From positions 6,930,038 to 6,994,037 of the forward strand of contig NC_080698.1 of the NCBI RefSeq assembly GCF_030445035.2: a stretch of DNA of 64,000 nucleotides, written 5' to 3'. Under the pieces are notes generated by a model that saw nothing but the letters and a program-made list of their open reading frames with translations, did no database searches and was not told the origin of the DNA. The position numbers and the translations under genes were made by a program. Of the stretch, positions 46,442-58,847 are shown in pieces. Position 1 is the first letter of the stretch, and each line of letters opens with the position of its first letter. This stretch comes from Dasypus novemcinctus (taxonomy: Eukaryota; Chordata; Mammalia; Cingulata; Dasypodidae).

Positions 46442-46933
46442 GTGAACACTAGGGGGCCTTCGCCCATGCCAGAGCCTCAAGCTAGCTCTGCGCACAGACC
46501 TTCAGTTTGCAGAGACTACACCCATAGGCCGGGCAGGAGAGGAGGTTTTCAATATTTTACAGCAAGAGACTCAGAGACACCTCAATGTGATCCTGTCCAA
46601 CTGTGTTGCAAAACTGTAGAGGATGCCGTTTATATCCTCAGAATTGTGCAATGCAGTGACCCCACAAAGAGCAACAGAAGAGAGGAGGCACGGTTCCACG
46701 TCAGCATCTGGGCTAACGCCTGGTTCCCTCTGGTAGAGGGCTCTGATAAGTCTGGGCATGGCTATAAGCCTATGAATTCCACTACCTCTCCTAAATCAAT
46801 ACCAAATCTTATCTCGGAGGATCTTGTCAAGTCAAAGCCCTGGGCATGCTGTGGACATGTGAATAGAATAGAACAAAGGAAAGCCAGGTGGCAGGACCTG
46901 CCCCTGCGAGGCACACTCCAGTTCAACACGTGA
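46442..46933 (+). other. 163-codon open frame of unknown meaning
   Basis: Open from an ATG-like start to the TGA near 46933. Residues include QYFTARDSETPQCDPVQLCC and ISEDLVKSKPWACCGHVNR. I recognise no domain, and no splice or promoter context supports it. It may be chance or part of an unrecognised LTR or ERV remnant. Confidence 0.25.
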
Positions 46934-47139
46934 GGCTTGGAGGATGAGAACAGGTGAGACTTGCCAGTGTATGTGGAAGACCCTTGCGTACACAGAGGCC
47001 CCAGCCTTTCGTATATTTAGCTCAGTCTAGATTCTGAAATCCGATGATCAGAAGAGCAACCCCTTTGACCTGGGACAATTAAGAATGAGCAGAGACACAG
47101 ATGTTTTCCTCATCCAAATTGTTCCATCAAGATGGTGCT

Positions 47140-48040
47140 CAGTTGTCAAACCTCAATAGGTCACCAACATTTCTTGAGCATCTACTAATTTCCTAGACAT
47201 TGTAGGAGGTAAAGAGGAGGATAACACAAAAACATGGGTCCTGACCTCAAGCAGATGATAATCTACCTATTAAACTTGGTTCCTGACCTCAAGGAGATGA
47301 TTATCTAATTAAGGCATGTACAGGGCATTTTGTGTGCCCCGCTTCTCTGGGTCTGAGAAGCTGCCCTACGTGAACCTCACCAATGTTCTCTCTTGGCTTC
47401 TGGGTTGGGCCCTCGGGGAGCACCAGCAGGAGGCCTAAGGAGGGAGGAGAGTAATGTCAGAGTATTGCTCTTGCTATAGCAGTCCTGGGAGCTGCCTCGT
47501 CTCCAGAGAGAAAGCCCCAGGCCCTGCTTCAGGCGGTCCCTTTAGACCTGGGGCTGTCACTTGCCTCAGGAGACGGTACTCTCCCTTCTCCCTGCTCTCA
47601 CCTTTGTAAATGGTCCTCTCGTTAAACTTTCCTCAGATTTCCCGTTTCGTTGTGTCAGCTTTGGCATGCTGGGTCCCTGAGTGACACAAGGGGATGATAT
47701 ATAGCATAGGAAAAAAAGTTGGCAATAAAAGAAAAGCATCTTAAGTGTCACTTATGTGTTCAGGGAAGACTTCCTGAAGGAGGACGCGTTAGGCTTTAAA
47801 AGGCAGGGAGCTACAGCGTTGAGGAGAGCTGCAGGAGGGGCTGAAGCTAAGGCAGAGTTGGGAATGAACACAGAGTATTCAGGGCTCAAGGACTGACACT
47901 GGTGTAGAACAGGGAAACTGGGCAAGTTAGGAATGAGATGCCTGGAAGCAAGGGTACTTTGATGCTTGAATGAAGAACCTTAAATTCCAAGAGTCTGAAT
48001 TTGCCCTATGAGCAACAGCAGGTGACACTGCTAGAGACAT
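47140..48040. repeat. Old dispersed mammalian repeat, family unassigned
   Basis: ttcttgagcatctactaatt, gacctcaagcagatgataat and acttcctgaaggaggacgcg follow the order of an ancient, widely dispersed repeat. A 35-base segment is tandemly duplicated within it at 47237-47312. Confidence 0.4.
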
Positions 48041-49734
48041 GACCTGGGGCGAGGGGGGGATGTTGGCTCACAATGATCCTTGCAGAGACTGTGATTATGC
48101 TCCTCCAAGCTCCCTTCAACATGATTGATCTAAGGGTGGTTGATCCTGGCCTGACCTAAGCTAGGTCACCCAGAATTTGAAGAGTTAAATGAGGACACAC
48201 AGAGAGGGGTGCAGCTGATTCATCGTGTGGCCATGTCCTAGAGAGAGGGCCCATGAACTTCCAGAGCTGAAGTTCCTTTTCTCTTGAGGTCCAGTGGTCC
48301 TTCTTTCTTCCATTCTGCAAGCTATCCAAATTCTGCCCATACAGACTTCCCTGGCTGAAGTTGTCCAGATTCAGTCTGGGTTATTTACAAGATAAGAAGA
48401 TTCATGATAAGGAAATGAGTGCTAGAGAGAAATGCAGACATCAGGTTTCCAGAGAGGTGCTGAGTATTTGGAATTAGTACCCAGGAAGTGAGACTCCCCT
48501 CCATATTTTAGGAGGGGAAAATGGCAGTCCATGCCATAGAGTGATGAAACAATTTGTCAAGTTACCATCTCACAACGCTTACCCACTGAAGACAGAGCCT
48601 GGTCAGGCGTCACGGGGTGGGTGGCAGGAAGCTGTCGTCATTCACTGATCTAAAAAGAATGAGAAATGCTGGACCAGAGGATAGAATGACTGATTCTGAA
48701 GGCACTGAGTGACTTAAAGCAAGAAAACAACACTCAAATACTGCAACTCTCACCTTCCAGTTACAGCGAAATTTAGTCTTTCAGAGACCATGTTGTTAAA
48801 AAAAAACTTCATTTCTCAAAGACGCAAGGCTCAAACCACTGGGAACTAATTCAGAGCATAAATTGTCTTAATAGTAACAAGTTGAATTCACAGATTTGCC
48901 AGAAGGCTCATGTCAAAGTCAAAGCATTGATTGAGACAGAGTGAGAACCAGGGGAAATGGGATATATGGGAGGAGACAGAGGAGCTGATCCTGCTCATTC
49001 ACTGACCTCTGGAATGGAAATCTACCTCTCTTTCCTAAGGAAATAATTTTTCCTTAGCAGGAAAAGTTAATAATTCACTCCACATTTTACTATTCATTGT
49101 TGCTCACCTGATTAACAGGATTTGAATTGAACATGGCTCAGAGGGTAAAATGCAAAATCAGACTAGGAAAGAAAATTCCACAAAGAATAGAAATTGGTTA
49201 ATACATATTAATAAAAATCTATGTTTGGATTTTGAGAGTGCTTAATAAGAGTAGAGCAGATATTGGGTTGGACTGAATTTCTTAACATGTGCACTCATTA
49301 CTGTCACTGCACTGAACGTCTGAGGTCCTAAAAGTTTTCTGACTAGGCTAATACAAGCTTGGACCAAATTCTGGTCCATGGTTGGTGAGTGTGAAAGGCC
49401 AGGTATCCCCTGAAAGTCTTCCCCTAGAGGAAGACTGGAATATTACCATACCTCTATAATGTGAGTTCTGTCCAGTCTATCTCTCATTCTCTTTCTTTCT
49501 AGAGAAGAGAAGATCCTTCACTTTCTTTTGTCATGAAGGTGAGATTGGAGATGAAAGGTCAACTGGAATGATGGTGGAAGGTGCTGTAATTGAAACACAA
49601 TCCTTGATCCTACTGGGGAGGAGTGTAGACTAAGTATGGACTTTTTGCCCACAGAAACACCATGGGTGTGGCCATCATAAAAATCAAAGGAAGGTGATCA
49701 GGGCTCAGGGAGTCATCTGGCATTCAGAAACCTC
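48041..49734. other. No gene recognised
   Basis: No open frame of note and no repeat I can name. Confidence 0.5.
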
Positions 49735-49775
49735 TGGCTATGTTTTTTATTTTATTTATTTATTTATTTATTTTT

Positions 49776-49823
49776 AAATATGGAATGCTTCACGAATTTG
49801 CTTGTCATCCTTGCGCAGGGGCC

Positions 49824-49869
<46 letters not shown>

Positions 49870-49880
49870 AAAGCGAGCAC
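49776..49880 (-). pseudogene. U6 spliceosomal RNA retrocopy
   Basis: Read on the - strand the sequence is a near-complete U6 snRNA: GTGCTCGCTT at the 5' end, the ACAGAGA box region (ACGATACAGAGAAGATTAGC) and the 3' end CATTCCATATTT. I count three differences from the U6 sequence I know: GCTTTGG, GACAAGC and AAGCATT. It lacks the run of T that ends a genuine U6 gene and instead has an (AAAT)n-like tail (49750-49775). Direct repeats tggctatgtttttta flank it at 49735-49749 and 49881-49895. This is an L1-mobilised copy, probably not transcribed; no upstream U6 promoter elements were identified. Confidence 0.9.
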
Positions 49881-49896
49881 TGGCTATGTTTTTTAA

Positions 49897-50374
49897 TCAT
49901 GCTGATCCCAGGAATCATATCAAGTCTTATTCAAGAAAACCCAGGTCTGGCACTCTACAGACCTGTCTTGAGTTACTGTAATGGGAACATGGGCTCTTCC
50001 CAAATTCGCACAAGTGAGTCATTTCACAGGACCTTTGAAGAAGGGCTCTACAATACTATCGCTCAAAGAGCCTTCTTCCTAGCCTTTCCCAAATGGACCT
50101 GAAGCCAATTTGGGAGTAATATGCACTGGGAAAATAAGAGGACGCCAAGGGCAAGCAACAGCAAATGATGCAGGAAATTAAGGTGGGTAACCTTAGAGTA
50201 GGTACTCCTGAGAGACAGGTGGTAGCATTTTGACATGACTCATTCCGCTGCAGACTAAACAGAGCCCTGGGCCGACCTTGTGAGTCCATGCTTCGAGAGC
50301 AGGACAACGGAAGAACACAGCCGAGGGTGGACTCCACACTGGCTTTTGGACTGTAGAGTCTTGGCTATCGTGAG
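49897..50374. other. No gene recognised
   Basis: Overlapping short frames on both strands without domains. Confidence 0.5.
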
Positions 50375-50532
50375 AAAGGCCTGTGGTCTCTATCACAACT
50401 CCTCCACTCGGCCGCTGCAGCTTGAAAAGCAGCCATAAATGATAAGTAAATAAAAGGGCGTGGCTGTGTTCCAAGAAAAGTGTTTATAAAAACAGGTGGC
50501 TTGAGGGGCTTTAGTTTGCCGACCCTCAATCA
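50375..50532 (+). mobile_element. hAT-like element fragment
   Basis: agggcgtggctgtgttccaa, ataaaaacaggtggcttgag and the terminal tttagtttgccgaccctcaa belong to the same family as 44822-44992, here only the 3' half. Confidence 0.7.
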
Positions 50533-52567
50533 AGAAAAAATATTTTTCTCCTTTTGGCACAGAGAGGTCACGAGAAGCAGCTTGCTTTCAGCTGAAAGGA
50601 GGATGGTAGGCTTTGCCATCTTGCCCTGGGGCAATGTTACTTTCGGATGATTTGCCTCACTCTGATCTGACATCTCACCATCCAACAGACATGGCTTTGT
50701 TCCACCTTGCTAATGTCATGCAAAAGGACCTGGAAAGCAGGAATAGCAAAAACCTTAGACGCTGTGATAGAACAATGTTTAACAGAAAATGGAAGATAAA
50801 TCCAGAGAAAACTCTGGAGTTGCTCCCTCAGGGAAGATTATGACCTCCAGCGATCAGGGCCAGGTAGGACTACCACCTCCAAAGTGAAGGGCAAGTTACT
50901 CCAATGTGTTACTTACCTGTGGTTGCATAACTACTTCCCCTAAAACTTAGTGGCTTAAAACAATAACACTCTTTTTGTTTTTCTAGTTTCTGAGTCAGGA
51001 ATTCAGACACGGCAGGAGGGAAGCAGCTCGTGTTTGCCCCACATCCAGGGCTCCAGCTGGAGGACTGGAAGCCCGGGGCTGGCAGGGGTTGAAGGCTCAT
51101 GCACTCACACGCCCGGCGCCGCGGGCCGGAACACCTCATCCCCGCTTCCCCACAACATGTGCGGGGCTCCCAGGGGGCACAGCTCACATCCTCCCTGAGC
51201 TGGCCTCGTGGGTCATACAGTAGTATCACTTTCAGCCCACACTCTAGGAGAGGGGAATTAGACTTGAAGGGAGGAATCTTAAAGAATGGAAACTACCACA
51301 TAACACTGTGCCCCCCCAGTAAAGGAGTATCAGGGCCGAGGGGTCTTTTGGGTGATTGGAACAGCACATACCATATTTGTGTGCTCTGCTCGACCCATAT
51401 GCTGGGTAAACTGAAAGTTTCCCTTTTGGGGTCCAGAGCAAGAGAAAATTCTAAAGGTAGCCGGAGGTGCAAGGCTAGTGGCTCTGTCACTACGCCCTCG
51501 TGGCCCTCCAGATGAAATGCTGCTGGAAGTGCCCGGGGCAGAGCAGGATGCCCTGTGGAGCCCGCAGCAGCCTTCTCGGTGCACGGCAGCTGTCCCTGGG
51601 AGGCTGGAGCGAGACCGTTGCTTCTCGAGCAAGACAGAACTCTTGGATAGCTCCTGGGCTCCAAGGGAAACTGTGCCAGCTTGCCGTGACACTCTTGCTG
51701 TTTATTATGAACTGGCTACCATCTGACCTAGTTAACCTTAAGCAAAGGACCGACAGAACTGCATCATGAAGTGGAAGTGGTATGCAGAGGACTAGTGCAG
51801 GCGGGCTTGCTCCCACAACGTGCCTAATCTCGACAGCCTGACACCCTCCTCTCTCCACCAGGCCCATGACCTCCCAGGAAGCTCTGGGGAAGAAAACACT
51901 CGTGTCTGGCTAGGGATAGATGGCTGTGCACTTTGCTTGCAGCAGCCTGAACTAGAGGTGCTCATCGTGGCCCCTCTCAGCAGTCTCAGGAACGTCCTTA
52001 AAGGATAGTAAAGAAGGTGGTAGAATCCAGTAAGTTTATCTTCTTGACCACTTTGCCCAGAAGGAAAGATGACCCACGGTCAGAATCTACACCTATGCCA
52101 AGGCAGTAGCTTGTGCCCTGGCCAGATGTTAAGGGAAATGGAAGGAATAATATTTTAAAAATTGTTGTCAAGAAGTTTTGGAGAAGAACACCAATAAATC
52201 TCTTGGAAGGGGCCCCAAATCTGAAATATCTGTATCTCCTGTGAATGCTCACCAAGATGGAAGAGACTGATAACACAGGAGGCTGATTGCCTTCCCCGTG
52301 GTCAGCAGCTGCTTCTCATGGGCTTACGAGCAAAGCAAACAATGGCACGAAGAGGGAGCCCACGGTGGGCTCAAAAGCGTGGCCTTCACATCAGGCTGGC
52401 TTGGCTCCCACCATGGCTGTGTGCCAGTTTTCCTACAACAGCAGTCAGCCTGAACCCCCAGTATGGCATCCTATTTAGAGCAGACCGGCCAGGGAAGGCA
52501 GCAGCTGGAATTGATATCCAGAAAAAGGGAACTCAGAGGAGAGAGAGAAATATGGGGCATGAAAAAC
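50533..52567. other. No gene recognised; old repeat at 50925-51240
   Basis: cctaaaacttagtggcttaa and tttctgagtcaggaattcag are phrases of a common old mammalian repeat. The GC-richer 51090-51700 block has several opposed frames, none protein-like. Confidence 0.4.
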
Positions 52568-52820
52568 TAAATAGGGGAGCAGGTGTAGCTTAGTTGTTGA
52601 GCGCCTGCTTTCCATGTACAAGGTCCCAGGTTCAATCCCCAGGACCTCCAAAAAAATCATTTTGGGAATGAAGGTGGCGCATGCCATTGGGCACCTCCCT
52701 CCCACCTGAGAGACCCCAGGTTCGGTTCCTGGTGCCTCCTAAAAAGAAGACAAGCACCCAGAGAGCAGACAGTGAGTACAAAACAATGGGGAGGAGGGGG
52801 AATAAATAAAAGAATAAATC
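52568..52820 (+). repeat. Two SINE heads in tandem with a shared tail
   Basis: The first head (gtgtagcttagttgttgagc, ggttcaatccccagg) is followed at about 52660 by a second (aaggtggcgcatgccattgg, ggttcggttcctgg). One body and an AATAAATAAAAG tail follow. This is either a dimeric SINE or one SINE inserted in the tail of another. Confidence 0.75.
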
Positions 52821-53094
52821 AAAACAAACCAGGTAATAAACATTCTCAGAGAGAATTTTTTTTTTAAATATATGGATCGCCAAAACAAGAATAAGATGGA
52901 GGTGGGAGGATTCAATCAGAAAGCAGGAAAATCTCCTAGAAATTCAAAATATAATATCAGAAATTTGAAAGAAATATTTCAAATTAAAAATATAATAGAA
53001 ATTTAACAGAAGGCTTGAAAGATAAAGTTGAATAGAAAAACTAATAGGAAAAAAGAGAGTAATAATTTTTATTATTTTCCAAGGAGCTGGCCTA

Positions 53095-53275
53095 AGAGTT
53101 TCATAGACAATAATTTTTTTAACTCACGGTTCTCTGAAGCAGGGAAGAGTATGATCCCTATCTTACAACTAGGGAAACTGAGGCACGGCATTTACACAAA
53201 CTTGTCAAGGCCTCCCAGCAGGCAAGAAGCAGCCAGGCTTTGGCTCCAGGGCGCAGACCCTCAGCACCGTGCAGT
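53095..53275 (-). repeat. MIR SINE
   Basis: cctatcttacaactagggaa, actgaggcacggcattta and ggctttggctccagggcgca. Confidence 0.7.
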
Positions 53276-55989
53276 ATTGCCGCTCAAAGAAAGGTCCGAC
53301 AGGAGCAGAAAGAGAGAAATTAGAGGCCCTTGGTGCGGGGGGCACATGGGGTGGCGTCCAACCCGTGACCAGAGGAATTGAAGAGCAGGACAGAAGCCGA
53401 GAGGGCCTTGTCATGGGGCGTTCTCAGCAGACGTCCACGGGGCTGGAGAACGAAAGGGCATCCATGCCCAGCGGGGCCCAGACGCCCCCCGAGCGCATCG
53501 TGTTGGGGTTCAGATCGGCAAGGATGCGTTTCTTGGACCTTTTCAAGAAGAAAAGGGCAGTAGAAAAGAACGGAAACGGACCTAGTGTCAGACAGCGGCG
53601 GATGGAGCGCAGTGGGGCGGCAGCTTCACAGGCTTGGGGAAACGTTGTGCCCATCGGACCCTGCACCAAGCCCGAGGACCGGTGCAGCATGAGGGTAGAG
53701 CCCCGTACATTCGAGACCTGGAAAGACGTTAAAATTTACCTCCAGTTTATTTACCCTGTAGGGGAAAGGACAGAATATGGGCTTCAGTAAAATGAGGGGG
53801 TAACCAAGAAAGAGGAGCCCCAGGATCCTGGAGACGGGGTTCAGCTCAGAAGAGTGGCAGAACGAACTCCAGAACGCTGAGCAGCCGGGCCAGGCCGGTC
53901 TCAGGGAAAAAGCCGGAACTGGTGACGTCTGACCCCATTTCTGAGCATTTGGAAACATTATTGTTGGACCCATGACAGATTTTATCAGAGTATTTTGGAA
54001 AATTAGGTATAAAAAAGCTGGGCGGATGGGGAAAAAATGAAGCTACTACCTGCTCCAGAAAAACAAAACAGTGGCTTCACAGTGAGTAATGTTTATATAG
54101 TGGTAGTAGTGTAAGATGATTGACTGGTGATTTAACCCAAACTGTGAAATAAGCATGTTGAGAGGATGTGGGGAGGAGAAGGAAGTGCGAGTGAGCTGAA
54201 TCCTGGGCTACCAGACCAGGAAATCAATAATGTCTAAAACCGATACATCATGAGCTAGCAACAGATACACATTCTCTAACCGCCTTAGGAATGGCCAGAA
54301 GTAGCCTTGGAGAAGTGGGGAGGCGTGGGGAGGGTCTGGGAGGGGTGGGGCAGGAGATGCTAGTTCTAATTTCTTAACTCTGCACTATTAGAACTCTGAT
54401 TTTTTTTTTAAAAAGGAACTTTTAAAAATTTTATGTTATTAGATGAGGAAATAAGAGCAAAGAGAAAACAAGAATAGGAGAGTAAGGTTAAACCGGACAC
54501 AGAATTCCTTATTGTATACAACGAGGCCCTGACAACTGAGAGGAGCACAAACTTGGCTGTGTACTTCCTAGTCATCAAAACAAAGAGTAAACACTGTCAC
54601 TTGCAGTCACGAAAATATATCGATTATTAGAACAATATTAAGTTAGAGGTCAACCCACTACCCATGTTGGTCAAATGCCGAATGGTCCAGTGTTAGCTAA
54701 AAATCAATATTGGACCACAGCTAAGGCCCAAACTGATTGTCACCATCATAGACAATCTGAAATTTTATTTAACAATTTAATTATAACTGTGATTATATTA
54801 ATAAAAACGCATGCACTGTTCCTTTAAGTCTGACGTCGTGGTGCAGGAGCAACCACTCCTCGGCACTGGCACTGTCAGCGTTGGGCGGTCCCCGCGGTCA
54901 CTACAGGGCACACGTGATCCAGCCACCCCAGCTCAGCCGAGGAGCAGGACGTGGTGTTTCTTCTGTCAGTATGGGGACATGCACATGGTGACGTTATCCT
55001 TTATCTCTTGCGGTAACCAACAAAGGTAGCAGCTTATCTCCTTTCCAAATAGAGAGGCCATGGCTGGTGAGACTGTAACTTCATTGTTGTGCATCTTCTG
55101 AGTATTTACAGAAGCCAGCTCTTCCAATCCTGTTCCGCTGCAGGCGATGGTCAGCTTTGCACAGTGCTGCCTCTCCTGGCCCCTCCGTTGACACGTAGCA
55201 CCCACACGTGTGCGGAGGGGCATCGCCGGCCTGCGGGGCAAAGCTTTGAGCAATGCAGATGGAGAAACGTGTCCCCTGTCTTCCCCAGATGGACAACCCT
55301 AGAAGCAACTCCTGTCTTCTCAGGCAGCCGCAAGCCCTCTAGCAGCCGGGTCCGCCGTAGCAGCCACAGCACATGCTGGGACCCGCCCTCTCCCCTCCCC
55401 TCCCCTGCTTGACTCCCAGGCCCTCTTTCTGGTGGCCTGAGACCACAGGCCCTGAGGATGTCCTCCACCCAAGGTTTCGCCTCCGCCTCTGCCTTCTGGA
55501 GAACCCAAGCTCAGACACAGGCTTAAGACGATTGCCTTCCCTTCCATTTTCTCATTTCTAGTATTTGTCCATGCATCTGCAGTTCCACACCAGCGCTGGA
55601 GAACAAGGTTTTCTTAAAGCTCAAATCTAGCAATGTGCCATGAAGCAATGTGATTGGTATTAAATGCTTTTAAAAATTCTCAGACTCCATCTGCATTTCA
55701 GCTTTCATTGCGTATACCCATCGGCCATAGAAGGACCGGACAATCTTTACAGCAGTGTCGTGTAAAGGATCTTTGTGCTCGCAGCAGGCTGCAATAAATG
55801 AGCTCCTTTTCCTTAAGCAACCACTGATCATTAGTGAATTCTACTATGCTAGTTCTATTATCTGCAAAGTTTAGCATTATGCTTTTCTTTTTTTTTTTTT
55901 TTTTGATAGAGTGGCTTTTCTAATGCATCTTAAGTGCATTAGTTTGAGCACTTTGTATAAATGTGTGTCAAGGCAATTCCAATATATCT
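53276..55989. other. No gene recognised
   Basis: A 173-codon + strand frame (53269-53790) overlaps a MIR at its start and has no recognised domain. 55090-55560 is GC-richer with overlapping frames on both strands. The T run at 55887-55903 precedes the SINE pair. Confidence 0.45.
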
Positions 55990-56200
55990 CCTTTTTTTAA
56001 GAATGTACTGCGGATTGAACCCACAGCCTTGGACATGGGAGGCATGCGCTCAACTACTGAGCTACATCCTCTCCCCAATGAAAGTTGGTGTTTTCGTTTG
56101 TTTTTGTCTGTTTTCAGGAGGGACCGAGGATCATACCTGGAACCTCGGACGTGGGAAGCCAGTGCTCAACCACTTGAGCTACATCTGCTCCCCCCATGAT
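55990..56200 (-). repeat. Two antisense SINE head units
   Basis: Reversed heads at about 55998-56078 and 56100-56195 (each with ggattgaaccc or ggatcatacc and ...tgagctacatc(t/c)). They lie just downstream of a TTTTTT run. Confidence 0.75.
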
Positions 56201-57603
56201 ATGTCTTAAATGTCATATAGTTTACCTTTAGCTAAAACTGAATGATGTCAGTGGCCCTCTACCTTTCTGCTAACAACCCGAAATTCTGCTACATTGTGCT
56301 GCGTTGTAATTACTTTCTGAAAACACAACAGAAAGGTGTGAACAAAAGTATGATTGCAATTTCTAAACTACCCATAGTCTTCAGCATGTGTTTTCAATTA
56401 CTAATGACAATTTAAGATATTTTTCTTTATTGATTTTTCATTTTATAAATAAGTCTTACTTCAAATTCACTGTTTGACAGTCTGAAACTGAGAAATCTCT
56501 TGACAGGTAAGTAAAACAAAAGTGAGTAGAAATCAGGCTATTCCACTGTACTGGCAAATTAAGAAGAAAAAAGGACATCTGGCTATCTCTACATGTCTGA
56601 CTATCTGGTGCATCTGATTCAAAACCAGCACACGGCATTTCCAGTAATCCTTGTGGTAACAGAAGAATGCTCAGCAGTCAAATGTTTTTTAGAAGGATTT
56701 TTGTATCTGGAATTCATTGCCTGGGCAAATCTCAAAATCTTTCAACTTCTGAAAATGGTGGGCAATCGCTAGTCATCATTTTGACAAGCCTTTGGTTTGA
56801 ATTTTAGCCTCTATGTTTTCAAATGTCTTTTCAAAACAAGGATTGTGTCTTTGTAAAGCATTCTCACGAAGTATCTTGTTTCAAAGTCTGATTGGTGAGA
56901 TAAAACATGGTTTGTGGTCCCTCTTCCCCACCCCCAACACTTTCTTTATAGTTTCTTAGTTTATAACTTAGGCTCTTTATAATGTCTGTGTCAAAGTTAA
57001 TTGAGCATGGATATCACTGTATATTCTTCTGGAATCTCTTTAAGGAATTTTGAGTTGGCAATCTTGATGTTTGCTTTTATTTCATCCTCACAAGATGGGA
57101 AGAATTCTTCAAGAGAAATTTTCCTGGAAAGATTCCTGAGACTTGAATCAATTAAAGTAAAAATGAATACAGTTCTTAAAAAGGTTATTTTCCTTAATTT
57201 TATGAATAATTCTAGTATGTCAAACAACTCTACAAAAATCAAAATTATGATATAAATTCACCTCCATAATCTCTACTTTTTTCTAATTCTACCTTATAAT
57301 GTTATTGATATGTTTATAAACATCTCTCAACCCAAAGCTGATACAATATGTTCCCTATAGCATCTGATAAGACACATTGTTTCTTAATAATTGCTTACCT
57401 GCCTATTTATTTTTTCTACTTATTTAACCATCTGAAAGCTCTCTTTTTTGCACATGAAATTGACAGTTTATATCAGCCTTAGTTTTTGCAGCATTTTACT
57501 CTTGCAGTATTAAATGTACATTTACATTTCAATTGATTGATAGAATTTTAACAGATAAAACACATAAGGAGCTTTTTGTTCTGTATTATATCTAAATGCC
57601 TAC
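56201..57603. other. AT-rich, no gene recognised
   Basis: Opposed frames of about 80 codons at 56997-57255 have low-complexity, AT-driven composition. Confidence 0.5.
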
Positions 57604-57760
57604 TGATTTAGTTTGTTAAAAGCTGCTGGGAGCCATGTACCAGAAATGTGTTGACTTTTACAATGGGAGTTTATTAGGTTAAAAGCTTACAGTCTGCAGC
57701 TGTGAAAGTGTCCAAATAGAGGTATCATCAGAGGTGCTGTCCCCAAGCAGCCGCCCTGGG
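57604..57760 (-). repeat. LTR fragment, reversed arm of a head-to-head pair
   Basis: Starts tgatttagtttgttaaaagc and runs to about 57757. It is an imperfect reverse complement of 57765-57905, including tttattaggttaaaagctta and gtgaaagtgtccaaat. Confidence 0.7.
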
Positions 57761-57764
57761 AGAG

Positions 57765-58560
57765 ATAAGCCATGTGCCCGGTCGCCCACCGCTGCCGCTT
57801 GGTGACAGCATCTCTGATGATGCCTCGATTTGGACACTTTCACAACCTCAGAAATGTAAGTTTTTAACCCAATAAACCTAATAAACTCCCAGCAGCTTTC
57901 AGAAACTAAGACAGAAATTGGTACCAGGAGAACAGGGTGTGTGCTGCTATGCAAATACCAAAAATATTAGAACAGTTTTATAAATAGGTAAGGGGTAGAT
58001 TCTGAAAAAAATTGTGAGATGCTTGATGGAAAGGGCCGAGACTGCTTTGAAGAGACTGTTGGTAGAAATATGGGTGCTAAAGAGACTTTTGATGAGGCCT
58101 CAGGAATAATGAAAGTGTCACTGCAGACTGGAAAGAAGGCGGTCCTTGTTTTGAAGGGGCAGAGAACCTGGCAATATTCACTCCTGATGTCAGATGGAAG
58201 GCAGAATTGCAAAGTGATTGAGTTCGGATATGTGGCTGAGGAAATTTCCATACTAAATGTGCAAAGTATGGCTTCTCCTTGCAGCTTAGAGTAAAATGCA
58301 AGAAGAAAGGGACAACCTGAGCACAAAGAAAGCAGAAATTGATATTTTGGGAAATTCCAAGCTTCCAGAAAGTGAGTTCCCAGAGAACAGTGCCCCATGG
58401 GAGGACTTCACTGCCCTGGGGCCCAGCCAGTCACGCCAGCGTAAACTGGAAATGCAGTGATCCGGGAGGGACTTGTGGAAAGTCTGATGGCTGGAACCCT
58501 GTGCACGGCGTGCAAAACCAACACACTCACTTATATTTGGAACTGAATATTATTAACAGT
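57765..58560 (+). mobile_element. LTR 3' part plus MaLR/ERVL-like internal sequence
   Basis: The LTR-like arm ends cagaaactaagaca at about 57913. Next comes gaaattggtaccaggagaac, which fits the start of the internal region of ERVL/MaLR elements, and diverged internal sequence to about 58.5 kb with no coding frame. Confidence 0.6.
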
Positions 58561-58847
58561 AAACATGTGTTTGTGTTACTGACATTGCTACAACCATTCT
58601 TATGATGAATTACAAAGTCACATGATCACTGATCACACTAAAGTTTAGAAATCCCAAAAATGACATTGAAGTAGGCATCTGGCTTTTTAGCCTTCAGAAG
58701 GTCAAGGCCAAAGCTAAAGCTAAAAATCAGATTCTTTTAACTGTGATTTTTACCTGCCTCATATTACCTCAAACCCATTTTTGAATGGCACTGAATTCTT
58801 ATATACATATTTTCATATTAAGTACATATCAAAAAGCTTTGTGCTGG

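Noticed and set aside
49776-49880. Functional U6 gene
   Set aside because: There is no T-run terminator, and flanking duplications and an A-rich tail show it is a retrocopy.
53269-53790. 173-codon + strand frame
   Set aside because: It begins inside a MIR, has no domain and no start or splice context.
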